DNA from: Shewanella donghaensis
Lineage (GTDB): Bacteria > Pseudomonadota > Gammaproteobacteria > Enterobacterales > Shewanellaceae
Direction: 5' to 3'
NCBI RefSeq assembly: GCF_007567505.1
Contig: NZ_CP041783.1
Span: 1,364,001-1,428,000 of the forward strand
Length of the DNA: 64,000 nt
This document shows positions 1 to 9,535 of this stretch, piece after piece (position 1 is the stretch's first letter; each line of letters begins with the position of its first letter). The notes below the pieces were generated by a model that made no database searches, was not told the DNA's origin, and saw only the letters and a list, made by a program, of their open reading frames with translations. The translations under genes were made by a program, and so were the position numbers.

Positions 1-284
1 TAGCTAACAGTTTTGTCCATATCTTAAGCGATTTAGCTTTAATTAAGTGAAGTCGTATAAAAGCTATGCTAAAATTCTTTAGGTAAATTGGTCTTACCAA
101 TTTATTTTGAGTGAAAATTTTGTTCAATTGTTGAATTAAAATGATTGAACTAACAGATTAGATGCCCTTGCGATCATCCATTTATAGGGGTCTCAATTTT
201 TGAACCGTCGACTTGTTTGTAACATTTAACCCGTAACATCAAGTGGCAGTTCAGCAGCAGTTAATTACGAGAAGGTAAATTACC
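1..284 (+). promoter_or_regulatory. Upstream region of pflB
   Basis: No gene is visible in this stretch. It contains AT-rich sequence and a 7-bp inverted repeat, GTTCAAT at about 122 pairing with ATTGAAC at about 144. An AAGG ribosome binding site lies about 10 bases before the pflB ATG. In enterics pflB is preceded by focA and controlled by FNR and ArcA. No convincing FNR palindrome (TTGAT-N4-ATCAA) was seen here, so the promoter is inferred, not located. Confidence 0.4.
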
Positions 285-2567
285 ATGACCGATACAACAG
301 AGTTATTTGCAAACGCTTGGCAGAATTTTGAAGCTGGTGATTGGAAAACTGAAGTCAACGTTCGCGACTTTATCCAGAAAAACTACACACCTTATGAAGG
401 TGATGAGTCTTTTTTAGCTGGTGCAACTGCCGCTACTGATTCACTTTGGAATAAAGTGATGGAAGGGATTAAGCAAGAAAACAGCACTCACGCCCCTGTT
501 GATTTCGATACTGAAATGGTTTCAACCATTACCTCTCATGATGCTGGTTATATCAATCAAGATTTGGAAACCATTGTAGGTTTGCAAACTGATGCGCCGC
601 TTAAACGCGCAATGCTGCCAAATGGCGGTATTCGTATGGTTGAAGGTTCTTGTAAAGCTTATGGCCGCGAATTAAACCAAGACGTTAAGTACACTTATTC
701 TGAATTACGTAAAACCCATAACCAAGGTGTATTCGATATTTATACCCCTGAAATTATGGCATGTCGTAAGTCTGGTATTTTAACAGGGTTACCTGATGCG
801 TACGGCCGTGGTCGTATCATTGGTGATTACCGTCGTATTGCACTTTATGGTATCGATTACCTAATGCAAGATAAGTTCGCCCAGTTCTCTTCACTTCAAG
901 CAGGTTTTGAAGCTGGCGAAGACTTATCATACACAATGCAACTACGTGAAGAAATTGCAGAGCAGCATCGTGCTCTTGGTCAAATGAAGAAAATGGCAGC
1001 TAAATACGGCTGTGATATTTCTTTACCTGCGACCAATGCAAAAGAAGCTATCCAATGGACTTACTTTGGTTACCTTGCTGCAGTTAAAAGCCAAAATGGC
1101 GCGGCAATGTCATTAGGCCGTACTTCTTCATTCTTAGATATCTTCGTTGAGCGCGATATCAAAAATGGGGTAATCACTGAAGAACAAGCACAAGAAATGG
1201 TTGACCATTTCGTGATGAAACTTCGTATGGTGCGTTTCTTACGTACTCCTGAATACGATGAATTGTTCTCTGGCGACCCAATCTGGGCAACAGAATCAAT
1301 TGCTGGTATGGGTTTAGACGGTCGTACTCTTGTTACGAAATCAAGCTTCCGTTTCTTACACACTTTATACAACATGGGCCCAAGCCCTGAGCCAAACATT
1401 ACCGTGTTATGGTCAAATGAGCTGCCACAAGGTTTTAAAAACTATTGTGCAAAAGTCTCTATCGATACCAGTTCAATCCAGTACGAAAATGATGATTTAA
1501 TGCGTCCTGATTTCGAATCAGACGATTACGCAATTGCTTGTTGTGTGAGCCCTATGATTATAGGTAAACACATGCAGTTTTTCGGTGCCCGTGCCAACTT
1601 AGCTAAAACAATGCTTTATGCAATCAATGGCGGCGTTGACGAAAAGCTAAAAATCCAAGTTGCTCCTAAAGCGGATCCAATTACATCTGAAGTTTTAGAA
1701 TTTGATGATGTTATGGGTCGTTTAGACGGCTTAATGGATTGGTTAGCAACACAATATGTGACAGCACTTAACTCTATCCATTACATGCACGACAAGTATT
1801 CATATGAGTCAGCATTAATGGCACTTCATGACCGTGACGTTAGACGTACAATGGCATGTGGTATTGCGGGCCTTTCAATTGCAGCCGATTCATTATCTGC
1901 AATTAAGTTTGGTACTGTTAAGCCAATCCGTGATGAAAACGGTATTGCGGTTGATTTTGATATCTCAGGTGATTATCCAAAATTTGGTAATAATGACCCA
2001 CGTGTAGATGACATCGCTTGTGATTTAGTCGAACGTTTCATGGCTAAAATCCGTAACATGAAAATGTACCGTAATGCGATACCAACTCAGTCAATTCTTA
2101 CTATTACCTCTAATGTTGTATACGGTAAGAAAACAGGGACTACACCTGATGGTCGTCCAGCTGGCGCACCTTTCGCTCCTGGTGCTAACCCAATGCACGG
2201 TCGTGATGAAAACGGCGCAATTGCATCATTAACGTCTGTGGCTAAACTGCCATTTGCTCACGCACAGGATGGTATTTCTTATACGTTCTCTATTGTGCCA
2301 AATGCATTAGGTAAAGATGAAGTCGGTCGCCGCGCGAACCTTGCATCACTAATGGATGGTTACTTCATGAGTAACGCTAGCAGTGAAGGTGGTCAACACT
2401 TAAACGTGAACGTAATGAACCGTGAAATGCTTGAAGATGCGATTGTTCATCCTGAAAAGTACCCACAACTGACCATTCGTGTCTCTGGTTATGCAGTCCG
2501 TTTCAACGCACTAACCCCTGAACAGCAACAAGATGTAATTACTCGTACTTTCACTAAAGGCTTGTAA
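285..2567 (+). CDS. pflB: Formate C-acetyltransferase (pyruvate formate-lyase)
   Basis: This enzyme converts pyruvate and CoA to acetyl-CoA and formate during anaerobic growth in the cytoplasm. The 760-residue length matches the family. The adjacent catalytic cysteines are at 419-420 in IACCVSPM. The glycyl-radical loop RVSGYAV near the C-terminus places the radical glycine at 735. An AAGG ribosome binding site precedes the ATG. The activase gene follows directly, separated by a transcription terminator, so pflA may depend on read-through or on its own promoter. AckA and Pta encoded downstream convert the acetyl-CoA product to acetate with ATP gain. The identification rests on motif and near full-length resemblance to E. 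coli PflB. Confidence 0.98.
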   Translation: MTDTTELFANAWQNFEAGDWKTEVNVRDFIQKNYTPYEGDESFLAGATAATDSLWNKVMEGIKQENSTHAPVDFDTEMVSTITSHDAGYINQDLETIVGLQTDAPLKRAMLPNGGIRMVEGSCKAYGRELNQDVKYTYSELRKTHNQGVFDIYTPEIMACRKSGILTGLPDAYGRGRIIGDYRRIALYGIDYLMQDKFAQFSSLQAGFEAGEDLSYTMQLREEIAEQHRALGQMKKMAAKYGCDISLPATNAKEAIQWTYFGYLAAVKSQNGAAMSLGRTSSFLDIFVERDIKNGVITEEQAQEMVDHFVMKLRMVRFLRTPEYDELFSGDPIWATESIAGMGLDGRTLVTKSSFRFLHTLYNMGPSPEPNITVLWSNELPQGFKNYCAKVSIDTSSIQYENDDLMRPDFESDDYAIACCVSPMIIGKHMQFFGARANLAKTMLYAINGGVDEKLKIQVAPKADPITSEVLEFDDVMGRLDGLMDWLATQYVTALNSIHYMHDKYSYESALMALHDRDVRRTMACGIAGLSIAADSLSAIKFGTVKPIRDENGIAVDFDISGDYPKFGNNDPRVDDIACDLVERFMAKIRNMKMYRNAIPTQSILTITSNVVYGKKTGTTPDGRPAGAPFAPGANPMHGRDENGAIASLTSVAKLPFAHAQDGISYTFSIVPNALGKDEVGRRANLASLMDGYFMSNASSEGGQHLNVNVMNREMLEDAIVHPEKYPQLTIRVSGYAVRFNALTPEQQQDVITRTFTKGL

Positions 2568-2581
2568 CATCAGCTAAAATT

Positions 2582-2640
2582 GGTTGTACTAATATACAGT
2601 GATGATTTTATCTTACTAAGTTAGTACAACCTTTTTTTTT
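2582..2640 (+). terminator. Rho-independent terminator between pflB and pflA
   Basis: A perfect 11-bp inverted repeat (GGTTGTACTAA at 2582-2592, TTAGTACAACC at 2621-2631) with a 28-base loop is followed by a run of nine T. It lies between two functionally coupled genes, so it probably lowers pflA expression relative to pflB, which is needed in far larger amount. Confidence 0.8.
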
Positions 2641-2658
2641 TGCTTGTTCGGAGATGTC

Positions 2659-3390
2659 ATGACCACAGGTCGTATTCACTCAATCGAATCTTTTGGCACT
2701 GTTGATGGCCCTGGTATTCGTTATGTCGCCTTTATGCAAGGCTGCTTGATGAAATGCCAATATTGTCATAACCGTGATACTTGGGATTTAGATGGTGGTA
2801 AAGAAGTCACTGTTGATGAACTCATGAGTCAAATCATCAGTTACAAACCTTTCTTAACATCTGGTGGGGTTACTGCAACAGGCGGGGAAGCAATTCTTCA
2901 AGCTGAATTTGTCAGTGAACTCTTTAAAGCATGTAAAGATAATCAGCTCCATACCTGTCTCGACACCAATGGCTTTGTCCGCAAATACACACCTGTTATT
3001 GATGAATTACTCGATAACACTAACTTAGTATTGCTTGATATAAAGCAAATGGATGATACAAAACACATCGAATTAACTAAAGTCAGTAATCACCGTACTT
3101 TACAATTTGCAGAATACCTCGCTAAGCGTCAGCAAAAGACCTGGGTGAGATATGTAGTTGTTGGCGGATTTACCGAAGATATTGAATCAGCTATCGCATT
3201 AGCGGATTTTATTAAACCGATGAAGAACGTTGAAAAAGTAGAATTACTGCCTTATCACGAACTCGGTACCCACAAATGGGAAGTCTTCGGTGAGAAGTAT
3301 GCTTTAGAAGGTGTAAAACCGCCAAGTAAAGCAACAATGGATGCGATTAAAGCGGTATTTACTGAACGTGGTATTAGCGCAGATTACTAA
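2659..3390 (+). CDS. pflA: Pyruvate formate-lyase activating enzyme
   Basis: This is a radical SAM enzyme that installs the glycyl radical on PflB. The CxxxCxxC iron-sulfur motif is at residues 29, 33 and 36 (GCLMKCQYC), preceded by the family signature GTVDGPGIR. Further matches to E. coli PflA include GGEAILQ, CLDTNGFVR, ELLPYHELG and GVKPP. The ATG at 2659 is chosen over the TTG at 2644 because a GGAG ribosome binding site sits at 2650-2653, five bases before the ATG and inside the longer reading frame. The protein is 243 residues, close to the usual 246. It immediately follows its substrate gene. Confidence 0.97.
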   Translation: MTTGRIHSIESFGTVDGPGIRYVAFMQGCLMKCQYCHNRDTWDLDGGKEVTVDELMSQIISYKPFLTSGGVTATGGEAILQAEFVSELFKACKDNQLHTCLDTNGFVRKYTPVIDELLDNTNLVLLDIKQMDDTKHIELTKVSNHRTLQFAEYLAKRQQKTWVRYVVVGGFTEDIESAIALADFIKPMKNVEKVELLPYHELGTHKWEVFGEKYALEGVKPPSKATMDAIKAVFTERGISADY

Positions 3391-3429
3391 TACATCGCTG
3401 CAATAGTAGCGACTTATTATTGGTAAGAG

Positions 3430-3873
3430 TTAAAGCTCTTCCCAATAGCTTCGATCTAAACGATCAAAAGCTAATTTTAATATTTGTGCCATATCCAAAT
3501 AACAGGCTTTAGCACCTAACGGCTGGTTACGAACGCCCATTGAATTTAATTTGGCACTGAGTTCGTTACCCCAATCAAACAGTGTTAATGGTAATGGGTG
3601 CCTTGCTCGGCAACCTAACCAGAGCAAGCCCTGGATGGGTAAACTGACAAAAAATAGCAATATAGCAATGGCTTGAGGTAAAAACGCCCAACCATTGACA
3701 TACACTTGGCTAATTGCAGCCAAGATAGCGAAAAAAGGCATAAACATAATGCCAAGATGGGTTGCCCTAACTACACGGTATTCAGGGAAATAAAACCCAA
3801 GTTGTCGAACCATAGGCCACGTCTTCATATAACGTCGACCATCTCCTATGATTTTGAACACATTTACGCTCAA
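3430..3873 (-). CDS. yfbV: UPF0208 membrane protein YfbV
   Basis: This 147-residue inner-membrane protein belongs to the YfbV family. It matches E. coli YfbV in the SVN...KTWP amino end, two hydrophobic segments (about residues 42-62 and 66-86) and the SLPIQGLLWLG block. In E. coli YfbV has been linked to insulation of the Ter macrodomain, but its molecular activity is unclear. The start is a TTG, supported by an AGGG eight bases upstream and by the conserved SVN residues that follow it. It lies between pflA and ackA on the opposite strand, and yfbV-ackA divergence is also the E. coli arrangement. Confidence 0.9.
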   Translation of the reverse strand: MSVNVFKIIGDGRRYMKTWPMVRQLGFYFPEYRVVRATHLGIMFMPFFAILAAISQVYVNGWAFLPQAIAILLFFVSLPIQGLLWLGCRARHPLPLTLFDWGNELSAKLNSMGVRNQPLGAKACYLDMAQILKLAFDRLDRSYWEEL

Positions 3874-4050
3874 CGGTATGCCCTATAAGATTTATCAGAT
3901 ATATGCACAATAGCACACAGCTATATTTAGCCCCAAATTAAAGGCAAATATATCGGCTGTTTTGTAAATCATTAACTATGATTGATAGTTGAAATAACAC
4001 AGTTTCACATCAATTTTAAATTTTGCACGATTAGACAAAAAGGTCTCAAC

Positions 4051-5250
4051 ATGTCAGAAAAACTCGTACTGGTACTCAACTGCGGTAGCTCTTCTTTAAA
4101 ATTTGCTGTAATTGATGCCATATCTGGTGATGATCACATATCAGGACTTGCTGAATGCTTCGGCTTAGAAGATTCTCGCATTAAATGGAAAGTAAACGGT
4201 GCTAAAAATGAAGCCAAACTTGGTGCATTTACTGCTCATCGTGAAGCTGTTGAATACATAGTTAATAATATTCTTGCCGATCAACCAGAGCTTGCTGCCC
4301 AAATTCAAGCTGTTGGCCATCGTATAGTTCATGGCGGTGAGAAATACTCTCGTTCAGTGATCATCAATGAAGATGTGATCAAAGGCATCGAAGACTGTGC
4401 TTCACTTGCACCCCTTCATAACCCAGCTCACCTAATTGGTATTAGAGCGGCAATGGCATCATTCCCAGCGCTTCCACAGGTTGCTGTTTTTGATACTGCT
4501 TTTCACCAAACAATGCCTGAACGAGCTTACGTTTACGCACTTCCGTACAAGCTATATCGTGAACATGGTATACGTCGTTACGGCATGCACGGTACAAGTC
4601 ACTTATTTGTTAGCCGTGAAGCAGCAAAAGTACTCAACAAAGACATTACGGACACTAACGTTATCGTGGCACATCTTGGTAACGGTGCTTCGGTTACTGC
4701 GATTAAAGGCGGTAAGAGTGTTGACACTTCAATGGGGTTAACCCCGTTAGAAGGTTTAGTTATGGGTACACGTTGTGGTGATATGGATCCTTCAATCATC
4801 TATCATCTCGTAAACCAACTTGGTTACACCCTCGATGAAGTGAATAACTTACTAAACAAGCAAAGTGGCTTGTTAGGTATATCTGAGCTAACTAATGATT
4901 GCCGTGGCATTGAAGACGGTTATAAAGATGGCCATAAAGGCGCGACATTAGCATTGGAGATATTCTGCTACCGTTTAGCCAAGTACATTGCTTCTTACAC
5001 TGTGCCATTAGGCCGTTTAGACGCTGTTATCTTCACTGGTGGTATTGGTGAGAACTCTGACATCATCCGCGCAAAAGTGCTTGGTATGCTAGAAATATTC
5101 AACTTCCAAGTGAATGAAGAAAAGAACTTAGCAGCACGTTTTGGTAGCCAAGGCATCATTACCGAAGAAGGCAGCACTGTCGCAATGGTTATCCCAACCA
5201 ACGAAGAGTGGGTAATCGCTGAAGATTCAATTAAGTTGATTACTGCTTAA
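4051..5250 (+). CDS. ackA: Acetate kinase
   Basis: The enzyme interconverts acetyl phosphate plus ADP and acetate plus ATP. The 399-residue protein has the ASKHA-fold signatures of acetate kinases: NCGSSSLKF near residue 10, [37 protein letters not shown] and FTGGIGENS. The ATG at 4051 is preferred over an upstream in-frame TTG at 3982 because the conserved [15 protein letters not shown] amino end begins there and an AAGG lies about seven bases before it. A terminator-like hairpin separates it from pta 70 bases downstream. Together with Pta it forms the acetate overflow and fermentative ATP route fed by PflB. Confidence 0.98.
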   Translation: MSEKLVLVLNCGSSSLKFAVIDAISGDDHISGLAECFGLEDSRIKWKVNGAKNEAKLGAFTAHREAVEYIVNNILADQPELAAQIQAVGHRIVHGGEKYSRSVIINEDVIKGIEDCASLAPLHNPAHLIGIRAAMASFPALPQVAVFDTAFHQTMPERAYVYALPYKLYREHGIRRYGMHGTSHLFVSREAAKVLNKDITDTNVIVAHLGNGASVTAIKGGKSVDTSMGLTPLEGLVMGTRCGDMDPSIIYHLVNQLGYTLDEVNNLLNKQSGLLGISELTNDCRGIEDGYKDGHKGATLALEIFCYRLAKYIASYTVPLGRLDAVIFTGGIGENSDIIRAKVLGMLEIFNFQVNEEKNLAARFGSQGIITEEGSTVAMVIPTNEEWVIAEDSIKLITA

Positions 5251-5273
5251 TTTGTTTCTGAATAGTTTATTTT

Positions 5274-5299
5274 AAGCCTGTTACTTAACGGGCTTTTTT
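5274..5299 (+). terminator. Intercistronic terminator or attenuator, ackA-pta
   Basis: A 9-bp stem (AAGCCTGTT with AACGGGCTT, one G-U pair) closes a 4-base loop and runs into six T. The hairpin ends about 12 bases before the pta ribosome binding site. It probably ends part of the ackA transcripts and so sets the ackA to pta ratio. Confidence 0.7.
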
Positions 5300-5320
5300 A
5301 ATTTTACATTAGAGGTATTT

Positions 5321-7486
5321 ATGTCTCGAAATATCATGTTAATCCCAATTGGAACTGGTGTAGGTCTGACCTCATTAAGTCTTGGGATGGTTCGTGCGCT
5401 AGAGCGCAAAGGCGTTAAAGTTCAATTCTTCAAGCCAATCGCCCAGATCAGAACCGGTGATAATGGCCCTGAACGTTCAACCACCATTTTAAGTCATTCT
5501 CCTACGGTTAACCCGCTTGAGCCATTTACAATGGAACATGCAGAGAATCTAATCCGTTCTGAACAAATTGATGTGTTGATGGAGCAAATTATTGCTCGCG
5601 CCAGTGAATGTGCTTCAAATACAGAAACGATTGTTATTGAAGGGTTAGTGCCTACACGAAACCACCCTTTCTCTGATGACATTAATTTTGAAATTGCCAA
5701 AGCATTAGATGCTGACGTGATTTTCATCGCGACGCCAGGTAATGACAGTCCAAATGGGTTAATGAGTCGTTTAGAGATTGCGTATAACTCATGGGGCGGC
5801 GTTAAAAACAAACGCCTTATTGGTTCAATTATCAATAAAATTGGTGCACCAGTTGATGATGAAGGTCGAGCTCGTCCTGATCTATCAGAAGTTTTCGATC
5901 ATGCTGATATCCATAAGGTGGATACATCAGCGATGTTCCAACTTCCAGGCAAAAGCCCATTACGAATTTTAGGTAGTGTGCCGTATAACCTAGACTTGGT
6001 ATCACCTCGAGCATCTGATTTAGCCAAGCATTTAAACGCCAAAATCATCAATGCCGGTGAAATGCATACTCGTCGTCTACGTAAAGTGACTTTCTGTGCC
6101 CGCAGTATTCCAAATATGGTTACCCATATTCGCACAAACTCTTTACTGGTGACTTCAGGCGATCGCTCTGATGTTATCGTATCAGCCTGTCTTGCGGCAA
6201 TGAACGGCGTTAAGATTGGTGCACTTTTATTGACAGGTGGCTATGAGCCAGAACCTGAAATCATGGCATTATGTGACCGTGCATTTGAAACCGGCTTACC
6301 TGTATTTTTAATTGATTCTAATACATGGCAAACCTCGTTAAACATTCAGCGTTTTGACCATGAAGTACCGGTTGACGATGCTGTACGTATTGACCGAGTT
6401 CAAGAGTACGTAGCCAGTCATATCGACCAAAGCTGGATTGAAAGCGTCACCCAGAACTTACCAAGGGAGCATCGCTTATCGCCACCAGCATTCAGATACA
6501 AGCTAACTGAACTTGCTCGTGCGGCGAAGAAAACCATAGTCTTGCCTGAGGGTGAAGAGCCAAGAACCATTAAAGCCGCTGCTATTTGTGCTGAACGTGG
6601 AATAGCGCGTTGTGTACTTTTAGGTAATGCCGAAGAAATTCTACGTATTGCGGCATCACAAGATGTGGTACTGGGTGAAGGTGTACAAATCATCGATCCT
6701 ATACAAGCTCGTGGACGCTATGTTGAAGGTATGCTTGATTTACGTCGCCATAAAGGCCTGACTGAAGTTGTCGCTAAAGAGCAGTTAGAAGACAACATGG
6801 TGTTAGGCACTATGATGCTGGCTCAAGATGAAGTTGACGGTATCGTATCTGGCGCAATAAACACTACCGCCAATACTATTCGCCCTCCCCTGCAGCTGAT
6901 TAAAACAGCGCCGGGTTCAAGCTTAGTATCCTCTATCTTCTTTATGCTGATGCCTGATCAAGTCCTTGTTTATGGTGACTGTGCCATTAACCCAGATCCG
7001 AACCCTGATCAACTAGCAGACATTGCTATTCAATCAGCAGAATCTGCAGCAGCATTTGGTATTGAGCCACGCGTTGCCATGATCAGTTACTCAACAGGGA
7101 CTTCTGGTACGGGTTCTGATGTTGATAAAGTACGTGAAGCGACTCGAATCGCCAAAGAAAAACGTCCTGACTTAATCATTGATGGTCCATTACAGTACGA
7201 TGCTGCAGTTATGGAAAATGTGGCACGTTCTAAAGCGCCTGATAGCCCTGTAGCAGGTAAAGCAACGGTATTCGTATTCCCAGATTTAAATACGGGTAAT
7301 ACTACGTACAAAGCGGTTCAGCGAAGTGCTGACCTGATTAGTATCGGCCCTATGCTGCAAGGTATGCGTAAACCTGTGAATGATTTATCACGCGGTGCGT
7401 TAGTCGATGATATTGTTTACACCATCGCACTGACTGCCATTCAAGCGGCGCAAAATGAACAGGCACAATCTGACGCTAAGAAATAG
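5321..7486 (+). CDS. pta: Phosphate acetyltransferase (long, regulated form)
   Basis: The enzyme converts acetyl-CoA plus phosphate to acetyl phosphate plus CoA. At 721 residues it is the long gammaproteobacterial type (E. coli 714): an N-terminal BioD-like P-loop domain (about 1-230, beginning [14 protein letters not shown]), a DRTGG domain (about 230-350), and the catalytic PTA domain (about 390-710) with [44 protein letters not shown] and FPDLNTGN. An AGAGG ribosome binding site lies six bases before the ATG. It is downstream of ackA in the same direction and ends at a strong terminator. Confidence 0.98.
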   Translation: MSRNIMLIPIGTGVGLTSLSLGMVRALERKGVKVQFFKPIAQIRTGDNGPERSTTILSHSPTVNPLEPFTMEHAENLIRSEQIDVLMEQIIARASECASNTETIVIEGLVPTRNHPFSDDINFEIAKALDADVIFIATPGNDSPNGLMSRLEIAYNSWGGVKNKRLIGSIINKIGAPVDDEGRARPDLSEVFDHADIHKVDTSAMFQLPGKSPLRILGSVPYNLDLVSPRASDLAKHLNAKIINAGEMHTRRLRKVTFCARSIPNMVTHIRTNSLLVTSGDRSDVIVSACLAAMNGVKIGALLLTGGYEPEPEIMALCDRAFETGLPVFLIDSNTWQTSLNIQRFDHEVPVDDAVRIDRVQEYVASHIDQSWIESVTQNLPREHRLSPPAFRYKLTELARAAKKTIVLPEGEEPRTIKAAAICAERGIARCVLLGNAEEILRIAASQDVVLGEGVQIIDPIQARGRYVEGMLDLRRHKGLTEVVAKEQLEDNMVLGTMMLAQDEVDGIVSGAINTTANTIRPPLQLIKTAPGSSLVSSIFFMLMPDQVLVYGDCAINPDPNPDQLADIAIQSAESAAAFGIEPRVAMISYSTGTSGTGSDVDKVREATRIAKEKRPDLIIDGPLQYDAAVMENVARSKAPDSPVAGKATVFVFPDLNTGNTTYKAVQRSADLISIGPMLQGMRKPVNDLSRGALVDDIVYTIALTAIQAAQNEQAQSDAKK

Positions 7487-7513
7487 CATTAGTTGTAATT
7501 AATCACATTCTTT

Positions 7514-7553
7514 AAAAAGCACTATCCCTATTTAATAGCGATAGTGCTTTTTT
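7514..7553 (+). terminator. Terminator after pta
   Basis: A perfect stem (AAAAAGCACTATC with GATAGTGCTTTTT) and a 13-base loop end in a T-run, 28 bases after the pta stop. Confidence 0.9.
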
Positions 7554-8400
7554 CTTGCCTTGAGCTAAATGCAGCTCAATTGAATAACTCAATAAATAAC
7601 GAAGATAATAGTTGAGCCAATAGCTATATGCCGCCACGAAAATACCAGACGCATAAACGTACCCTAACTAGAAAACACCAAAAACCACAAATCATATTGT
7701 TCAGGCTTGTTGATACAAAAATTAAAGCCTTCTTGGAGTAGTATCGAATAGATAAACGTCACTTTAATAAACAAGTGCTATGTTAATAAATGAGTGTCGA
7801 TTTAATACTTAGCACGATTTTTAAATTTGCGATCTTTAATGAAATTGCGGGCAAAATATGAAACCGCGTCAATTAACAGTGATGTGAATCATTCCAAAGC
7901 GATTTTGAAAGTAAATTCAAACAAAGACAAGGTTAAGAACACTCGGTTAACGTCTATGAAAATCATGTTTTAAAGAATTAAATCGAACAATTTAGCTTGA
8001 AGTTTTCTGAAAACATGAATCGTTTATAAGCAGTGAACAATTTAAGGCGGCTTAAAGTTTTTAACAGAGAAAAGCAAGTGGAAAATGATAAAAAAAGCAG
8101 GAATAAAACAGAAAGTATTAACAGTAAAATTAAGGTGTCATTTTTTAACCAGCACTATTAATTGTTAAATATCATAACCTTATCGAAGTGGTTAAGAGTA
8201 TTCAACATAGTTGTCCACAGATTCTGTGGATAACATTAAGTTATACATTTTAAATAATGTATTAGCTTACTAAGGTATGACACGCAGCCGTAATTCAGTC
8301 AACAATTAATTGGGTTCTATAGGATATTTATGTGTTTCTCTTGTGTCCTCACACGTAAATAGCGATACTTGATTAACACTTTGAAACTCAAAAAGTCATC
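7554..8400. other. 847-bp gene-poor intergenic region
   Basis: No open frame with a credible ribosome binding site or recognisable product was found on either strand. The stretch is AT-rich. The only clear structure is the DnaA-box palindrome at 8211-8233, listed separately. A small RNA cannot be excluded from sequence alone. Confidence 0.5.
8211..8233. promoter_or_regulatory. Inverted pair of DnaA-box-like sites
   Basis: TTGTCCACA on the plus strand (8211-8219) faces a perfect consensus DnaA box TTATCCACA on the minus strand (8225-8233). Together they form a perfect 7-bp palindrome, TCCACAG-ATT-CTGTGGA. Binding by DnaA is inference. The site is about 170 bases upstream of the lipoprotein gene. 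Confidence 0.45.
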
Positions 8401-8850
8401 ATGCATAAAATCTTTGTTTTGGTCAGCTTATTAATGCTCACCGCTTGTGGTCCTTCCGAAAAAAATCCTCAAGGTCGTCTAGAAAAAGCACTGACTCCTG
8501 AAGAAGTTTCATTAGGGTTCTTCAAAGCTATCTACGTTGATAGAGATGTTAGTCAGGCTAAAATTTATGTGAATCAAGATTTGAAGGATGTCATGTCTCA
8601 TTACCATATTGCCTCAGCGGTTCAACGTCATGTTTTAGGTTTATCCATGAGTGATGTCAGAATGAGCATTGATGATATTGATATTGATTTTTTCCGTAAA
8701 TTTACCGATGAAGTCGATGTGAAAGTGAAAATTGAAGGCCTTAGAGGTGGCAGCCCTTGGGTCGATGACCGAACCATAAAGTTGGTTAAAAAAGGTAAAA
8801 GTTGGACGATTGTTGAAGTGTTAACAGAAAAGGGCCGTATTGAGGGCTAA
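8401..8850 (+). CDS. Small lipoprotein, possibly NTF2-like
   Basis: This 149-residue protein has a lipoprotein signal peptide ending in the lipobox LTAC, so lipidation would be on Cys16. The mature part resembles small periplasmic NTF2-like (DUF4878-type) lipoproteins: an amphipathic helix GFFKAIYVDRD, then alternating beta strands ending in GKSWTIVEVLTEKGRIEG. No catalytic motif is visible and the function is unknown. It stands alone between a long empty region and a bidirectional terminator. The ATG lacks a strong ribosome binding site, so expression may be weak. Confidence 0.7.
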   Translation: MHKIFVLVSLLMLTACGPSEKNPQGRLEKALTPEEVSLGFFKAIYVDRDVSQAKIYVNQDLKDVMSHYHIASAVQRHVLGLSMSDVRMSIDDIDIDFFRKFTDEVDVKVKIEGLRGGSPWVDDRTIKLVKKGKSWTIVEVLTEKGRIEG

Positions 8851-8922
8851 CCAAGTCGACTAACTTATACAACTGATAACTTATAGTGAGCGCAATAGTT
8901 AAGTTAACTCAGCATAAACTAA

Positions 8923-8964
8923 CAAGCATAAAAAAAGCAGCCAAGGCTGCTTTTTTTATGCTTG
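8923..8964. terminator. Bidirectional terminator with 20-bp perfect stem
   Basis: CAAGCATAAAAAAAGCAGCC (8923-8942) and its exact reverse complement (8945-8964) are separated by two bases. Each arm contains seven A or T next to the GC-rich core, so it can stop transcription from both sides: the lipoprotein gene on the plus strand and the small ORF on the minus strand. Confidence 0.88.
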
Positions 8965-8995
8965 CGAAAGAGCTAATTCTATTAGTTCGATCAGC

Positions 8996-9076
8996 TTATT
9001 CTTCTTCAGTAGGTAACGACTCTAATACATCGTCTTTTACTTGATAATAAGCATTCTCATATTCATGAACTTCCAT
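8996..9076 (-). CDS. Candidate small protein, 26 residues
   Basis: A short frame encodes 26 residues, beginning MEVHEYENAYYQV and ending SLPTEEE, and it is strongly acidic. It is not recognised. Support comes from its setting: an AGGAG ribosome binding site five bases before the ATG (complement of about 9082-9086), and a strong terminator 32 bases after the stop. There is no membrane segment, and the tyrosine-rich first half followed by a negative tail would suit a small soluble binding partner, which is speculation. It could instead be chance. Confidence 0.45.
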   Translation of the reverse strand: MEVHEYENAYYQVKDDVLESLPTEEE

Positions 9077-9087
9077 AATAACTCCTA

Positions 9088-9458
9088 TCAATCTTAGGCC
9101 GTTTGTAGGGGGTATGGCATGTCTATAATTTAGGGGTGACATTTACCATTACAGAGAAGCGTAGCCAGCAGTCTTCTTGAGGCTGATTATAGCAAGCTAA
9201 TACTTTCAATAACACCAAAACTTACGAAAAACTTACGAAATAGTATGTGTATATGGCAATTAACTCACTTTAAAGAAGTTTTACAGTACCTAAAACTGAA
9301 AGTCTTACATAAAAGATCACGGGTATAGCAACAAGTTGTCAAAACAATACCTTCAGCGAAACATTAAGCTAACATCTCCATTTTAAGCACTTATACATCA
9401 TGCTTTTTATATTTTTTAACCTGTATAAATACACCCGCTCCTATCATAAAGATCCCAT
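9088..9458. other. Intergenic region upstream of the small ORF
   Basis: No gene is seen. It contains a short direct repeat (ACTTACGAAA twice near 9220-9240). The minus-strand promoter of the small ORF should lie in its left part but was not identified. Confidence 0.4.
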
Positions 9459-9485
9459 AAAAAAGGCACGTATTAAATACGTGCC
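9459..9485 (-). terminator. Terminator after hrpA
   Basis: Read on the minus strand, GGCACGTAT pairs perfectly with ATACGTGCC around a 3-base loop, followed by six T. It lies about 50 bases after the hrpA stop. Confidence 0.88.
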
Positions 9486-9535
9486 TATAGTTCAAATATT
9501 AACGGCTCATTGTTAAATCACAAAAACAGATTGAA

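Noticed and set aside
1070..1399. Open frame on the minus strand inside pflB
   Set aside because: It is an antisense shadow of a highly conserved gene, without a ribosome binding site or recognisable product.
3391..3429. Terminator between pflA and yfbV
   Set aside because: The hairpin CGCTGC-AATA-GTAGCG has only six pairs, one of them G-U, and no T-run.
3982..4050. N-terminal extension of AckA from a TTG
   Set aside because: Family similarity and the ribosome binding site both place the start at 4051.
8211..8233. Chromosomal replication origin
   Set aside because: Only two DnaA boxes are present, with no typical oriC neighbours such as dnaA, mnmG or rpmH.
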